Part shown: positions 48,819 through 56,511 of the stretch, in pieces
Layout: every line of letters starts with the position of its first letter
How positions within the stretch are numbered: position 1 is the stretch's first letter
DNA from: Saccharopolyspora rosea
GTDB taxonomy: Bacteria; Actinomycetota; Actinomycetes; Mycobacteriales; Pseudonocardiaceae
NCBI RefSeq assembly: GCF_025643595.1
Contig: NZ_CP102826.1
Span: forward strand, 5,208,001 to 5,272,000
Length of the DNA: 64,000 bases
Direction: 5' to 3'
The notes under the pieces: model-generated
The model's input: the letters and a program-made list of their open reading frames with translations, nothing else
What the model was told of the DNA's origin: nothing
The model's database searches: none
Position numbers and translations under genes: made by a program

Positions 48819-50048
48819 TCAAGGCCGGGACTCGGGGGCCAGGTCGGCGACCGGACCGACGACGATGATCGCCGGGGGTTTGACGTCCTCCTCGCGGACG
48901 ACGTCGGCGACCTCGGCGAGCGTGGTGCGCAGGGTGCGCTGCGCGCGGGTGGTCCCCTCCTGGATGACCGCGACCGGCGAGCGCGGATCCCGGCCGTGTT
49001 CCAGCAGCACGGCCGCGAACTCGCCGATCCGCTTGACCGCCATCATCAGCACCAGGGTGCCGCGCAGCCGCGCCAGCGCGGGCCAGTCCACGAGGGACTG
49101 GTCGTCGTGCGGCCCGACGTGCCCGGACACGACCACGACCTCGTGCGCCACGCCGCGGTGCGTGACCGGGACGTCCGCCAGCGCCGACGCACCGAACGCG
49201 CTGGTGATCCCGGGCACCACGGTGACCGGCACGCCCGCGTCGGTGCACGCCAGCAGTTCCTCGTAACCGCGTCCGAACAGGTACGGGTCACCGCCCTTGA
49301 GGCGCACCACGAACTTGCCCGCCTTCGCGTGCTCGACCAGCAGCGAGTTGATGACGTCCTGGTTGGCGGCCCGACCGTAGGGGATCTTCGAGGCGTCGAC
49401 GACCTCCACGTCCGATCCGAGCTCCTCCAGCAGTTCGCGCGGGGCGAGCCGGTCGGTGATGACCACGTCGGCGCGCCCGAGCAGCCGCCGCCCGCGCACC
49501 GTGATGAGTTCCGGATCGCCCGGCCCACCACCGACGAGCGCCACACCCGGTGCCTGCGGTCCGGCGTGCTCGTCCACGAGGCCGCTGCGCAGCGCCTCGA
49601 CGAGCGCGTCGCGCACCGCGGCCGAACGCCGGTGCCGCCCGCCCGCGAGCACGCCGAGCAGCAGGCCGCCGTGCTCGGCGACGGCCGGGGTGACGGCGGT
49701 GCCCTGCGAGGCGTCATCGGCGCGCACGCAGAAGATCCGGCGCTGCTCGGCCTCGGCGGCGACCGCGGCGTTGACGTCGGCGCCGGTCGCGCAGGCCACG
49801 GCGTACCACGCACCGTCGAGGTCGCCGTCGGCGTAGGGGCGGCGGTGCCAGGTCAGTTCGCCCGCGTCGGCCATCGCCTCGACGGCGGGCGTGGCCTCCG
49901 GGGCGATCACCTCGACCCGCGCTCCGGCGCCGATCAGCCGCGGCACGCGGCGCTGCGCGACGCTGCCCGCGCCCACGACGACGACGCGTCGCCCGGTGAG
50001 GTCGAGACCTGCGAAGTAGTGGTGCTCGTTGTGCGTGGTCATGTCCAT
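48819..50048 (-). CDS. cobA: Uroporphyrinogen-III C-methyltransferase with siroheme-synthase N-domain (CobA/CysG-like)
   Basis: A 409-aa fusion. Residues 1-150 are a precorrin-2 dehydrogenase-like NAD domain (VVVVGAGSVAQRRV near 21). Residues 165-400 are the SAM-dependent methyltransferase (VGGGPGDPELITVRG near 172, VVRLKGGDPYLFGRGYEE near 245). It makes precorrin-2, the branch to siroheme and cobalamin. The ATG at 50048 or 50042 is possible. It follows nicO by 115 nt on the same strand, so the upstream riboswitch probably controls both. Confidence 0.92.
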   Translation of the reverse strand: MDMTTHNEHHYFAGLDLTGRRVVVVGAGSVAQRRVPRLIGAGARVEVIAPEATPAVEAMADAGELTWHRRPYADGDLDGAWYAVACATGADVNAAVAAEAEQRRIFCVRADDASQGTAVTPAVAEHGGLLLGVLAGGRHRRSAAVRDALVEALRSGLVDEHAGPQAPGVALVGGGPGDPELITVRGRRLLGRADVVITDRLAPRELLEELGSDVEVVDASKIPYGRAANQDVINSLLVEHAKAGKFVVRLKGGDPYLFGRGYEELLACTDAGVPVTVVPGITSAFGASALADVPVTHRGVAHEVVVVSGHVGPHDDQSLVDWPALARLRGTLVLMMAVKRIGEFAAVLLEHGRDPRSPVAVIQEGTTRAQRTLRTTLAEVADVVREEDVKPPAIIVVGPVADLAPESRP

Positions 50049-50163
50049 AGTCCGTGTGTCGTGCTTGGCCCGGCCGCATCGCCGGAGCGGAGAGGAGGCG
50101 CGGCCCACGCGCGCGCCACACCGTCGTGACCCACGACCACCCGGACCGCCGTGCCGCGCCGGT

Positions 50164-51234
50164 TCAGGTCCGGTGGCCCACCGGTTTCGAGTCCTCGGTG
50201 GAGCCTCCCGACAACTTCCACCAGAGCACGGCGCCACCCCATACTGCCATGAACAGCCCGAGCGTCAGATAGCCGAGCAGCTCGAAGTGGTCGCTGATCG
50301 CGGCGATCGGTCCCAGCAGCGGCACGCCGAGATCGTCGAGCAGCCCGCACAGCACGACGAAGGCGATGACCGCCGCCAGCCCCACGGTCAGCGCGGTCGT
50401 GGTGACGTTCACCCACAACCGCCGCAGCGGACGAGCGAGGCTCCAGGTGTAGGCGCGGGACATCAGCATCCCGTCCACGCTGTCCACAGTGCACATTCCG
50501 GCGGCGAACAGCAGCGGCAGGCTCAGCACCGCGACCAGCGACAGCCGCCCGCCGGGCGCCACCATCGCCAGCACGGTGATCTCGGTCGCCGTCTGCATCC
50601 CGAGCCCGAACAGCAGGCCGATCCCGAACAGGTGCCAGGAGCGGGCGATGCCGCTCATCCGCCCGCGCAGCATCCGGGCGAGCAGCCCGCGCCTGCCGAG
50701 CACGAGTTCGACCTCCGCCTCGTCGATCGCGCCGCGCCGGGCGCGGCGCAGCAGCTGCACCGCGTCCCGCAGCACCAGCGCGTTGAGCACCGCGAGCGCG
50801 GCCAGCACCGCGACCACGACCAGGTCGACGACCGAGGAAACCCGCACCCCGGCGTCCTCGGCCCAGTGCTGCGCGGCGGGCCCGGCGACGAACCCGACCG
50901 CGACGGCGAGGACCAGCACGACGCTGGCGTGCCCGAGCGCGAACCACATGCCGGTCGACACCGGCCGCCTGCCGCGCTGCATGAGCAGCCGGGTCGCGTC
51001 GTCGATCACGGCGACGTGATCGGCGTCGAAGCCGTGCCGCAGGCCCAGCAGGTAGGCGGTGGTCCCGGCGGCGGCCAGGCCGCCCGCGGCGGTGAAGGAC
51101 TGCTGGTGCAGCAGGTAGGCGGTCCAGCCGACCAGGTGCAGGGCACCGACGGCGGCGAGCACGATCGCTGCTTTCCGGCGCTCCGCGGCGCCCCAGCCGG
51201 CCCGCGGCCGGCCGTTCTCGGCCTCCCACGACAT
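50164..51234 (-). CDS. NicO/HoxN-family nickel-cobalt permease
   Basis: A 356-aa membrane protein with about eight helices. The HoxN/NixA signature RHGFDADHVAVIDDATR (His and Asp metal ligands) lies near residue 66. LGHASVVLVL near 100 and LLFGLGMQTATEI near 205 also match. With a cobalamin riboswitch in its leader and cobA behind it, cobalt is the probable substrate. The SD (AGGAGG) is about 11 nt from the ATG, rather far, so regulation at this site is possible. Confidence 0.92.
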   Translation of the reverse strand: MSWEAENGRPRAGWGAAERRKAAIVLAAVGALHLVGWTAYLLHQQSFTAAGGLAAAGTTAYLLGLRHGFDADHVAVIDDATRLLMQRGRRPVSTGMWFALGHASVVLVLAVAVGFVAGPAAQHWAEDAGVRVSSVVDLVVVAVLAALAVLNALVLRDAVQLLRRARRGAIDEAEVELVLGRRGLLARMLRGRMSGIARSWHLFGIGLLFGLGMQTATEITVLAMVAPGGRLSLVAVLSLPLLFAAGMCTVDSVDGMLMSRAYTWSLARPLRRLWVNVTTTALTVGLAAVIAFVVLCGLLDDLGVPLLGPIAAISDHFELLGYLTLGLFMAVWGGAVLWWKLSGGSTEDSKPVGHRT

Positions 51235-51302
51235 GGGATGTCCGACCTCCTGGGTTTCCCGCCCGAGGGGCTCGGTGTCCGCACGCCGCGGGTGCGGCGC
51301 GG

Positions 51303-51448
51303 GGCCGACGCGGAGTCTCCTGACTCCCGGATCGTCGCGGATGCCCCGGCCTTCCGGCCGTGCGCGGCCGTGGCCCGAACGGGGTCCGCTCCCCGGTCAC
51401 AGTGGCGGGACCGTCCCGGATTCGCACCGGGTTCCTCCACCGTCGGCC
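51303..51448 (-). ncRNA. Cobalamin riboswitch upstream of the NicO gene
   Basis: Read on the minus strand it has GGAGGAACCCGGTGCGAATC, the B12 box CCCGCCACTGTGACC (near 51408-51394), and GAGTCAGGAGACTCC. An 8-bp P1 joins CGTCGGCC (plus strand 51441-51448) with GGCCGACG (51303-51310). Two hairpins follow: 51282-51301 (8 bp) and 51263-51275 (5 bp). The SD of the transporter gene lies at 51246-51251, so the platform probably acts at translation. Confidence 0.92.
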
Positions 51449-51453
51449 GCGCC

Positions 51454-51483
51454 ATCCTCACCCAGCCGAGCTACCAAGGTCAA
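51454..51483 (-). promoter_or_regulatory. Promoter of the NicO riboswitch transcript
   Basis: On the minus strand TTGACC (51478-51483) and GAGGAT (51454-51459) are 18 nt apart. The start would be close to 51448, exactly the first base of the riboswitch P1 stem, which supports the assignment. Confidence 0.5.
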
Positions 51484-51595
51484 ACTCCTGTGGACTCCGG
51501 CACCCCTACTCGGGTGGGTGAAGGGAGCACTTCCGATCGCCCGGTCGGTCGGCGCATGCTGGGGCCAGCCAGCCGGTCCGACCGAGGAGGCGGTC

Positions 51596-51865
51596 ATGAA
51601 CGAGACGCGGCAGATTTCGCTGAACATGCAGGTCGTGGAGGCGGGCGCGAAGACCACCGCGGACGTGGGCTTCACCACCAGCAGCGGCATGGCGCTGCAC
51701 GGGCACGGCACCGCCCGCCGCCACCCGGACGATCCGGACGTCCCCCAGATCGGCGACGAGATCGCGGTGGCGCGCGCGTTGTTCGAACTGGCGCACAAGC
51801 TCCTCGACACCGCGGCCCACGAGATCGGCGAGCGGATGCACCGCCGGGTCCACCTCCCCGCCTGA
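51596..51865 (+). CDS. DUF1876 protein
   Basis: An 89-aa DUF1876 protein. The first part has a beta-strand pattern with an N-terminal ISLNMQVVEAG; ALHGHGTARRHPDDPDVPQIGDEIAVARAL is the conserved middle. The fold is said to be dsRNA-binding-like, but no function is known. The ATG has GAGGAGG 6 nt upstream. It is divergent from the NicO gene and converges with the decarboxylase gene, separated by a hairpin. Confidence 0.8.
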   Translation: MNETRQISLNMQVVEAGAKTTADVGFTTSSGMALHGHGTARRHPDDPDVPQIGDEIAVARALFELAHKLLDTAAHEIGERMHRRVHLPA

Positions 51866-51871
51866 CCGCCC

Positions 51872-51897
51872 CGTCGACCAGCAGTGCGCGGTCGACG
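51872..51897. terminator. Hairpin between DUF1876 and decarboxylase genes
   Basis: CGTCGACC (51872-51879) pairs with GGTCGACG (51890-51897): 8 bp and a 10-nt loop, between two convergent stops. No U tract. Confidence 0.45.
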
Positions 51898-51906
51898 CCG
51901 CGCCGG

Positions 51907-53358
51907 TCAGGACGCCGCGTCGACCGCGTCCCGGACGCGCCGCCACGCCGCCTCGACGTGGCGGCGTTCGGTCCGCGGCGACCCGACGGCGAACCGCAGC
52001 AGCACGCGTCCGTCCACTTTGGTGTGCGTCAGGTACACCTCGCCGGAGTCGTTGAGCGACTCCATCAACCGCATGGTCCGCTCGTTGGCCTGCTCCACCG
52101 GCACGCCAGGGAACTCCGGGCGGAAGCAGACCAGCCCGAACGGGTGCGGTTCCAGCAGCGCGAAGCGCGGGTCCTCCCGCACCCACGAGGCGAACTCCCG
52201 CGCCAGCCCGACGGTGCCGCGGATGTGCTCGCGCAGCCCGGCGGCGCCGTACCAGCGCAGCACCGACCACAGTTTCAGCGCCCGGAACCGGCGGCCCAGC
52301 GGCACCTGCCAGTCGCGGTAGTCGATCACCTCGCCGGACGCGGTGGCCGGGTTGCGCAGGTACTCCGGCAGGATCGACAGCGCGTCGATCATCGGCGCCC
52401 GGTCGGCCAGCCACAGCACGCTGCAGTCGAAGTTGGTCAGCAGCCACTTGTGCGGGTTCGTGCAGTAGGAGTCGGCGAACTCGGCCACCCCGTCGTTGAT
52501 CCACCGCAGCTCCGGGCACACCGCCGCGACACCCGCGTACGCCGCGTCGACGTGCAGCCACACCCCGTGCTCCCGGCAGACCTCGCCGATGGCGCGCACC
52601 GGATCGATCGCGGTCGTCGAGGTGGTGCCGATCGTCGCGCACACCATCGTCGGCACGGCACCGGCTGCCAGGTCCGCCCGGATCAGGGCGTCGAGGTGCG
52701 CGGGGTCCATGGCCAGCGTGCTCGGGTCGACGTCGACGATCCGCACGTTGTCCGCCCCCACGCCGACCATCCGCGCCGCCCGTTCCAGCGACGAGTGGGT
52801 GTGCGCCGACGCGTAGAGCACGTGGCGCGCGGTGATGCCGCGCCGCGCCACCTGCCCGCCGCCGGCGCGCTCCAGCGCGGCCAGGCACGCCACGAGGACG
52901 GCGCTGGACGCCGAGTCCTGGATCACCCCGCCCCCGGCCGCGTCGGTGCGGAAGTGCGCGGGCAGCCCCAGCAGCTCGGCCAGCCAGTCCACGACGACGG
53001 TTTCCAGCTCGGTGCACGCCGGGCTGGTCGCCCACACCATGCCCTGCACGCCCAGCCCGCTGGAGAGCAGGTCGCCGAGGATCGCCGGGCCGGTGGCGTT
53101 GGCCGGGAAGTAGGCGAAGAAGCTCGGGTGCTGCCAGTGCGTCACCCCCGGCATCAACACCCGGTCCAGATCGGCGAGCACCTGCTCGAACGACTCCCCC
53201 TCCTCGGGCGGGTGCTCCGGGAGCCGCTGCCGCACCTCCCCCGGGCCGACCTGCGACCGGACCGGGTGCGACTCGATCCCGGCGTGGTAGTCGGCGATCC
53301 AGTCCACGACCTGCTTGCCGAACTTCCGGAACTCCTCCGGAGACATGTGCCCGCTCAC
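51907..53358 (-). CDS. Aromatic-L-amino-acid decarboxylase-like PLP enzyme (group II)
   Basis: A 483-aa group II decarboxylase. PLP-Lys is in CTNPHKWLLTNFDCS near residue 302; the other blocks are HPSFFAYFPANAT near 72, VWATSPACTELETVV near 105 and WLHVDAAYAG near 270. Relatives act on DOPA, tryptophan, tyrosine or phenylalanine. Starts with GTG at 53358; an ATG at 53346 is also possible. It begins 33 nt after the cbiG-cbiH fusion gene in the same direction, which puts it at the end of the corrin operon. A role in supplying an amine to cobalamin is possible but unproven. Confidence 0.88.
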   Translation of the reverse strand: MSGHMSPEEFRKFGKQVVDWIADYHAGIESHPVRSQVGPGEVRQRLPEHPPEEGESFEQVLADLDRVLMPGVTHWQHPSFFAYFPANATGPAILGDLLSSGLGVQGMVWATSPACTELETVVVDWLAELLGLPAHFRTDAAGGGVIQDSASSAVLVACLAALERAGGGQVARRGITARHVLYASAHTHSSLERAARMVGVGADNVRIVDVDPSTLAMDPAHLDALIRADLAAGAVPTMVCATIGTTSTTAIDPVRAIGEVCREHGVWLHVDAAYAGVAAVCPELRWINDGVAEFADSYCTNPHKWLLTNFDCSVLWLADRAPMIDALSILPEYLRNPATASGEVIDYRDWQVPLGRRFRALKLWSVLRWYGAAGLREHIRGTVGLAREFASWVREDPRFALLEPHPFGLVCFRPEFPGVPVEQANERTMRLMESLNDSGEVYLTHTKVDGRVLLRFAVGSPRTERRHVEAAWRRVRDAVDAAS

Positions 53359-53390
53359 CCCACAAGCCTGGCACGGCGCCCGGCCGCAGG

Positions 53391-55082
53391 TCACCACCCC
53401 GGCGCGGAGCCCAGCCAGTGGTGCTGGTGCGGCGTGACCATGCGCTGCCCGACCACTGTGGACCGGGAGGAGCCGACGACGACCGTGGTGTCCGGGTCCA
53501 CCTGGGCCGGGTCGAAGTCGGCGATGGCCGCGCACCACGCGCGCTGGTCGGTGCGGGTGGCGTGGCGGACCGCACCGACCGGGGTGGTCGCCGGACGGCG
53601 TTCGGCGAGGATCTCCAGGGCGCGGCCGAGCCGCTCGGGCCGGGCGTCGTGCAGGCACACCACCAGGTCGGCGTCGGCGGCGGCGCGGACTCGGCGCTCG
53701 ACGACGTCCCACGGGGCGTGCTCGGCGAGCCCGATCAGCGCGTGGTCCTGGCCCAGCGGGGCGCCGAGCAGCGCGGACGCGGCCAGCGCGGCGGTCACGC
53801 CCGGGACGCCGACGACCTCGATGTCCACCCCGGCGCGCTGCAACGCCGGACCGGCCGCCGCGTCACCGGGACCGACGAGCGCCACCGCGCGCCCCTCGCG
53901 GGCCAGCGCGACCGCCTCGGCGGCCGGGTCCGCCGCGGCGGTGCGGACCTCGGTGCCCACGCGCAGCAGGTGCCGCACCCGGTCGACGTGCGGCCGCGGA
54001 CCGACGACGACGGAGGCGCGGCGCAGTTCCGCGTCGGCGCGCGGGGTGCGCAGGTCGGCGGCGCCGGGCCCGATGCCGACGACCGCGAGCCGCCCGCGGG
54101 GACGGATGCGGGCCGCGGCGACCGTGACACCCCTGCCGCTGATCTTCGGCGCCACCAGGGTCACCGGCGCCCCGTAGCCGAGGTCGGCGGCGGCGCGCAG
54201 CGCGGACGCCTCGGCGACGCTGGGGGTGCCGGTCTCGGCGCGGACCGCCTCGCTCGGGTGGGGCACGTCGACACCGGCGAGGTCGGCGGCGGAATAGGTG
54301 AGCAGCGGGAGTTCGTCGCCGCCGTCGGTGGAGTGCCAGAACCCGAGGTCCTGGACCGCTTCCACGATGCCCGCCTCACCGGCCTTGCGGTCGACGCTGG
54401 CGATGGCCCGGATCGCCCGCGGGTCGAGGCCGTTTTCGCGGTCCAGCCGCGCGATCGCCTCGGTGACCGCGGTGCGCGGCACACCGCTGGTCGACCCGAC
54501 GCCGACGACCAGCGTGCGCGGGATGATCCGCACGGTGCGGTCCTCGCGCTCGGCCGGTCGGCGGTCGTCGACGACGACCGTCCACTGCGGCCGCTCGACG
54601 TCCGGGGACAGGTTGGCGGGCAACGCGGGGAGCGGGAAGCCGTGCGGGTTGGCCAGCCGCACCGGCGCGCCGTGGCCGATCGCCGCGCCGCACGCGGCGA
54701 GATCACCGTCCACTGTGGCGTCGAGCATGTCGGCCAGTTCGTCGAGCGGGTTGGTGCCGGCGCCCTCGGTGACCACCGGGGTGCCGCCGAACGCGTCGGC
54801 GATCCGCTCGGCCAGGGTCCCGTCCCCGGTGAGCGCGACCGCGAAGCGGTCGTCCACGCAGACCACGTCCGGGTCGGTGCGCTCGTCGCGCAGCAACGGG
54901 CCGACCAGCCGCACCACCGCACCGGTGGGTTGGAAGAACACCGCGGCGTCCAGGTGGTCCCACAGCCGCCGCACCGCGGGCCCCACCGGTCCGTCCGCGA
55001 CCACGGCGTTCGGGCCCAGCCGGGCGGCCAGGTCCGCGGCCGACCGCCGGGCGGGCGGGCTGACCGCGAACAGGCCGATCAA
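53391..55082 (-). CDS. CbiG-CbiH (CobJ-like) fusion with degenerate motifs
   Basis: A 563-aa fusion. The CbiG part (1-327; cobalt-precorrin-5A hydrolase) has FFQPTGAVVRLVGPLL near residue 49 and a C-terminal part with GVGSTSGVPRTAVTEAI near 194 and ETGTPSVAEASALRAA near 283. The CbiH/CobJ part (328-563; C17-methyltransferase) starts VVGIGPGAADLRTPRA. The usual GHxGGAN block of CbiG is replaced by LTGDGTLAERI. The SGDPGVFAM and YNPASR blocks of CobJ are replaced by VGPGDAAAGPAL and HDARPER. TTG start overlapping the cbiET stop (TTGA). Activity is in doubt. Confidence 0.85.
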   Translation of the reverse strand: MIGLFAVSPPARRSAADLAARLGPNAVVADGPVGPAVRRLWDHLDAAVFFQPTGAVVRLVGPLLRDERTDPDVVCVDDRFAVALTGDGTLAERIADAFGGTPVVTEGAGTNPLDELADMLDATVDGDLAACGAAIGHGAPVRLANPHGFPLPALPANLSPDVERPQWTVVVDDRRPAEREDRTVRIIPRTLVVGVGSTSGVPRTAVTEAIARLDRENGLDPRAIRAIASVDRKAGEAGIVEAVQDLGFWHSTDGGDELPLLTYSAADLAGVDVPHPSEAVRAETGTPSVAEASALRAAADLGYGAPVTLVAPKISGRGVTVAAARIRPRGRLAVVGIGPGAADLRTPRADAELRRASVVVGPRPHVDRVRHLLRVGTEVRTAAADPAAEAVALAREGRAVALVGPGDAAAGPALQRAGVDIEVVGVPGVTAALAASALLGAPLGQDHALIGLAEHAPWDVVERRVRAAADADLVVCLHDARPERLGRALEILAERRPATTPVGAVRHATRTDQRAWCAAIADFDPAQVDPDTTVVVGSSRSTVVGQRMVTPHQHHWLGSAPGW

Positions 55083-56296
55083 CGGTCCTGCTCCTTCGCG
55101 GCGTCCTTGCGCCCGGTCACCAGCACCACCGGCGTCGACGCCGCCAAGCGCGCGGAGCCGTCGGGCAGGTCCGCCAGCCTGCTGGCCGAGACCTGCACGC
55201 CCTCCACGTCGTAGCCCGCGCTGCGCAGCGAGTCCCGGGTCGCGGCGATCCGGTCGAGCGCGGTCAGCGCCACCACCACGCGCGACGCGCCCGCGTGCGC
55301 GCAGGCGGTGACCACGTCGGCGCCCCCGCCGCCGACGAAGATCGCGTCCGGCCGGGGCAGCTCGCGCAGCGCCTGCGGGGCGGTGCCCTCCTCGACGCGG
55401 ACGTCCACGCCGTGCCCGGCGGCGTTGGTGATCAGCCGCACGACCTGGGTCTCGTCGGATTCCACGGCGATGCTCGCGGCGCCCAGCCGGGCGCACTCCA
55501 CCGCCACCGAACCGCACCCGGCGCCGACGTCCCACACCAGGGCTCCCGGCCGGGGAGCCAGCTTGGCCAGCGCCACCGCCCGCACCTCGGCGCCGACGAT
55601 CCTGCCGTCGCGGTGGGAGAACTCGTCCTCGGCCAGGCCCCAACCGGACGCCGGGGGCAGCGGTTCGCCGCCCGCGTGCCAGCCGCGGTGCGGCACCGCG
55701 TCGAGGTCGGCCAGGCACAGGACGATGTTCGGCTCGCGCCAGGTGCGCTTGGCCGCCTCGGCCGGTTCGAGGGTGACCAGCGCCTCGTGCGGGCCGCCGA
55801 GGTCCTCGGCGACGATCATGGTCCGCCGCCACCCCTCCAGACCGGAACCGAGCTGCGCGGGTCCGGCGCCGGGGGCGGTCAGCACGATCACGGCCTGGCG
55901 GGCCCGGCAGACGTTGACCGCCTGCCGCAGGTCCCGCCCGTTCGCGCTGACCACGGTCACGTCGTCCCAGGAGCGGCCGACCCGCGCCATCAACTGCTGC
56001 ACGCTGGACGTCGCGGGCAGCACCGAGCAGTGGATCCCGCGCTCCCGCAGGGCGCGCACGGCGCCGAAGAAACCCGGATCGCCGGACGCGAGCACCACTC
56101 CGCTCTCGTCCCCGGCCAGCGAGGACAGCGCGTTGAGCGCGGGTTCCAGCGGCCCGAGTTCGAGGGTGCGGACGTGTTCCGGCGCGTGCGCGTCGAGGTG
56201 GCGCCGACCGCCCACCACGAGCCTCGCCGATTCCAGCACCTCGGCGCTGCCCCTGGGCAGGGCCCCGCCGTCGACCCCGATCACCGTGACTGCCAC
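55079..56296 (-). CDS. CbiE-CbiT fusion, precorrin-6Y methyltransferase, second copy
   Basis: A 405-aa CbiET protein. The CbiE half has VVLASGDPGFFGAVRAL near residue 68; the CbiT half has the SAM motif LVWDVGAGCGSVAVECARLG near 265 and DAIFVGGGGADVV near 320. The motifs look intact. It differs widely from cobL at 36875-38092 and matches the CbiET subtype that I recall linked to cobB-cobO genes. The GTG at 56296 was chosen because GAGGTGG stands just upstream; another GTG at 56305 is possible. The TGA overlaps the TTG of the following fusion gene. Confidence 0.9.
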   Translation of the reverse strand: MAVTVIGVDGGALPRGSAEVLESARLVVGGRRHLDAHAPEHVRTLELGPLEPALNALSSLAGDESGVVLASGDPGFFGAVRALRERGIHCSVLPATSSVQQLMARVGRSWDDVTVVSANGRDLRQAVNVCRARQAVIVLTAPGAGPAQLGSGLEGWRRTMIVAEDLGGPHEALVTLEPAEAAKRTWREPNIVLCLADLDAVPHRGWHAGGEPLPPASGWGLAEDEFSHRDGRIVGAEVRAVALAKLAPRPGALVWDVGAGCGSVAVECARLGAASIAVESDETQVVRLITNAAGHGVDVRVEEGTAPQALRELPRPDAIFVGGGGADVVTACAHAGASRVVVALTALDRIAATRDSLRSAGYDVEGVQVSASRLADLPDGSARLAASTPVVLVTGRKDAAKEQDR

Positions 56297-56511
56297 GTCA
56301 CCCACCTCGCATCACGGGCCGCGACCGCGCGCACCGCGCGACCGTCGACCGCTCCTCGTCGCCGAACCACTCCCAATACTGCTGCCGCCGCCCGGCTCGG
56401 CCGGTGCGCACACGCCGACGGCGAGTCGTCGAGCCCCGCCGGACCGTGCGACGCCGCGCATGCCCGGCGACCCCTGTCCAGGTTATCCGCCGTCCACTGT
56501 GGATGATCCGG

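Noticed and set aside
51907..53358. The decarboxylase as part of a secondary-metabolite cluster
   Set aside because: No synthase, tailoring enzyme or carrier protein gene is nearby; the surroundings are cobalamin genes.
50029..54177. A 1382-codon open frame on the plus strand
   Set aside because: It crosses cobA's 5' end, the transporter, a riboswitch, the decarboxylase and the CbiG-CbiH gene in antisense; no domain is visible.
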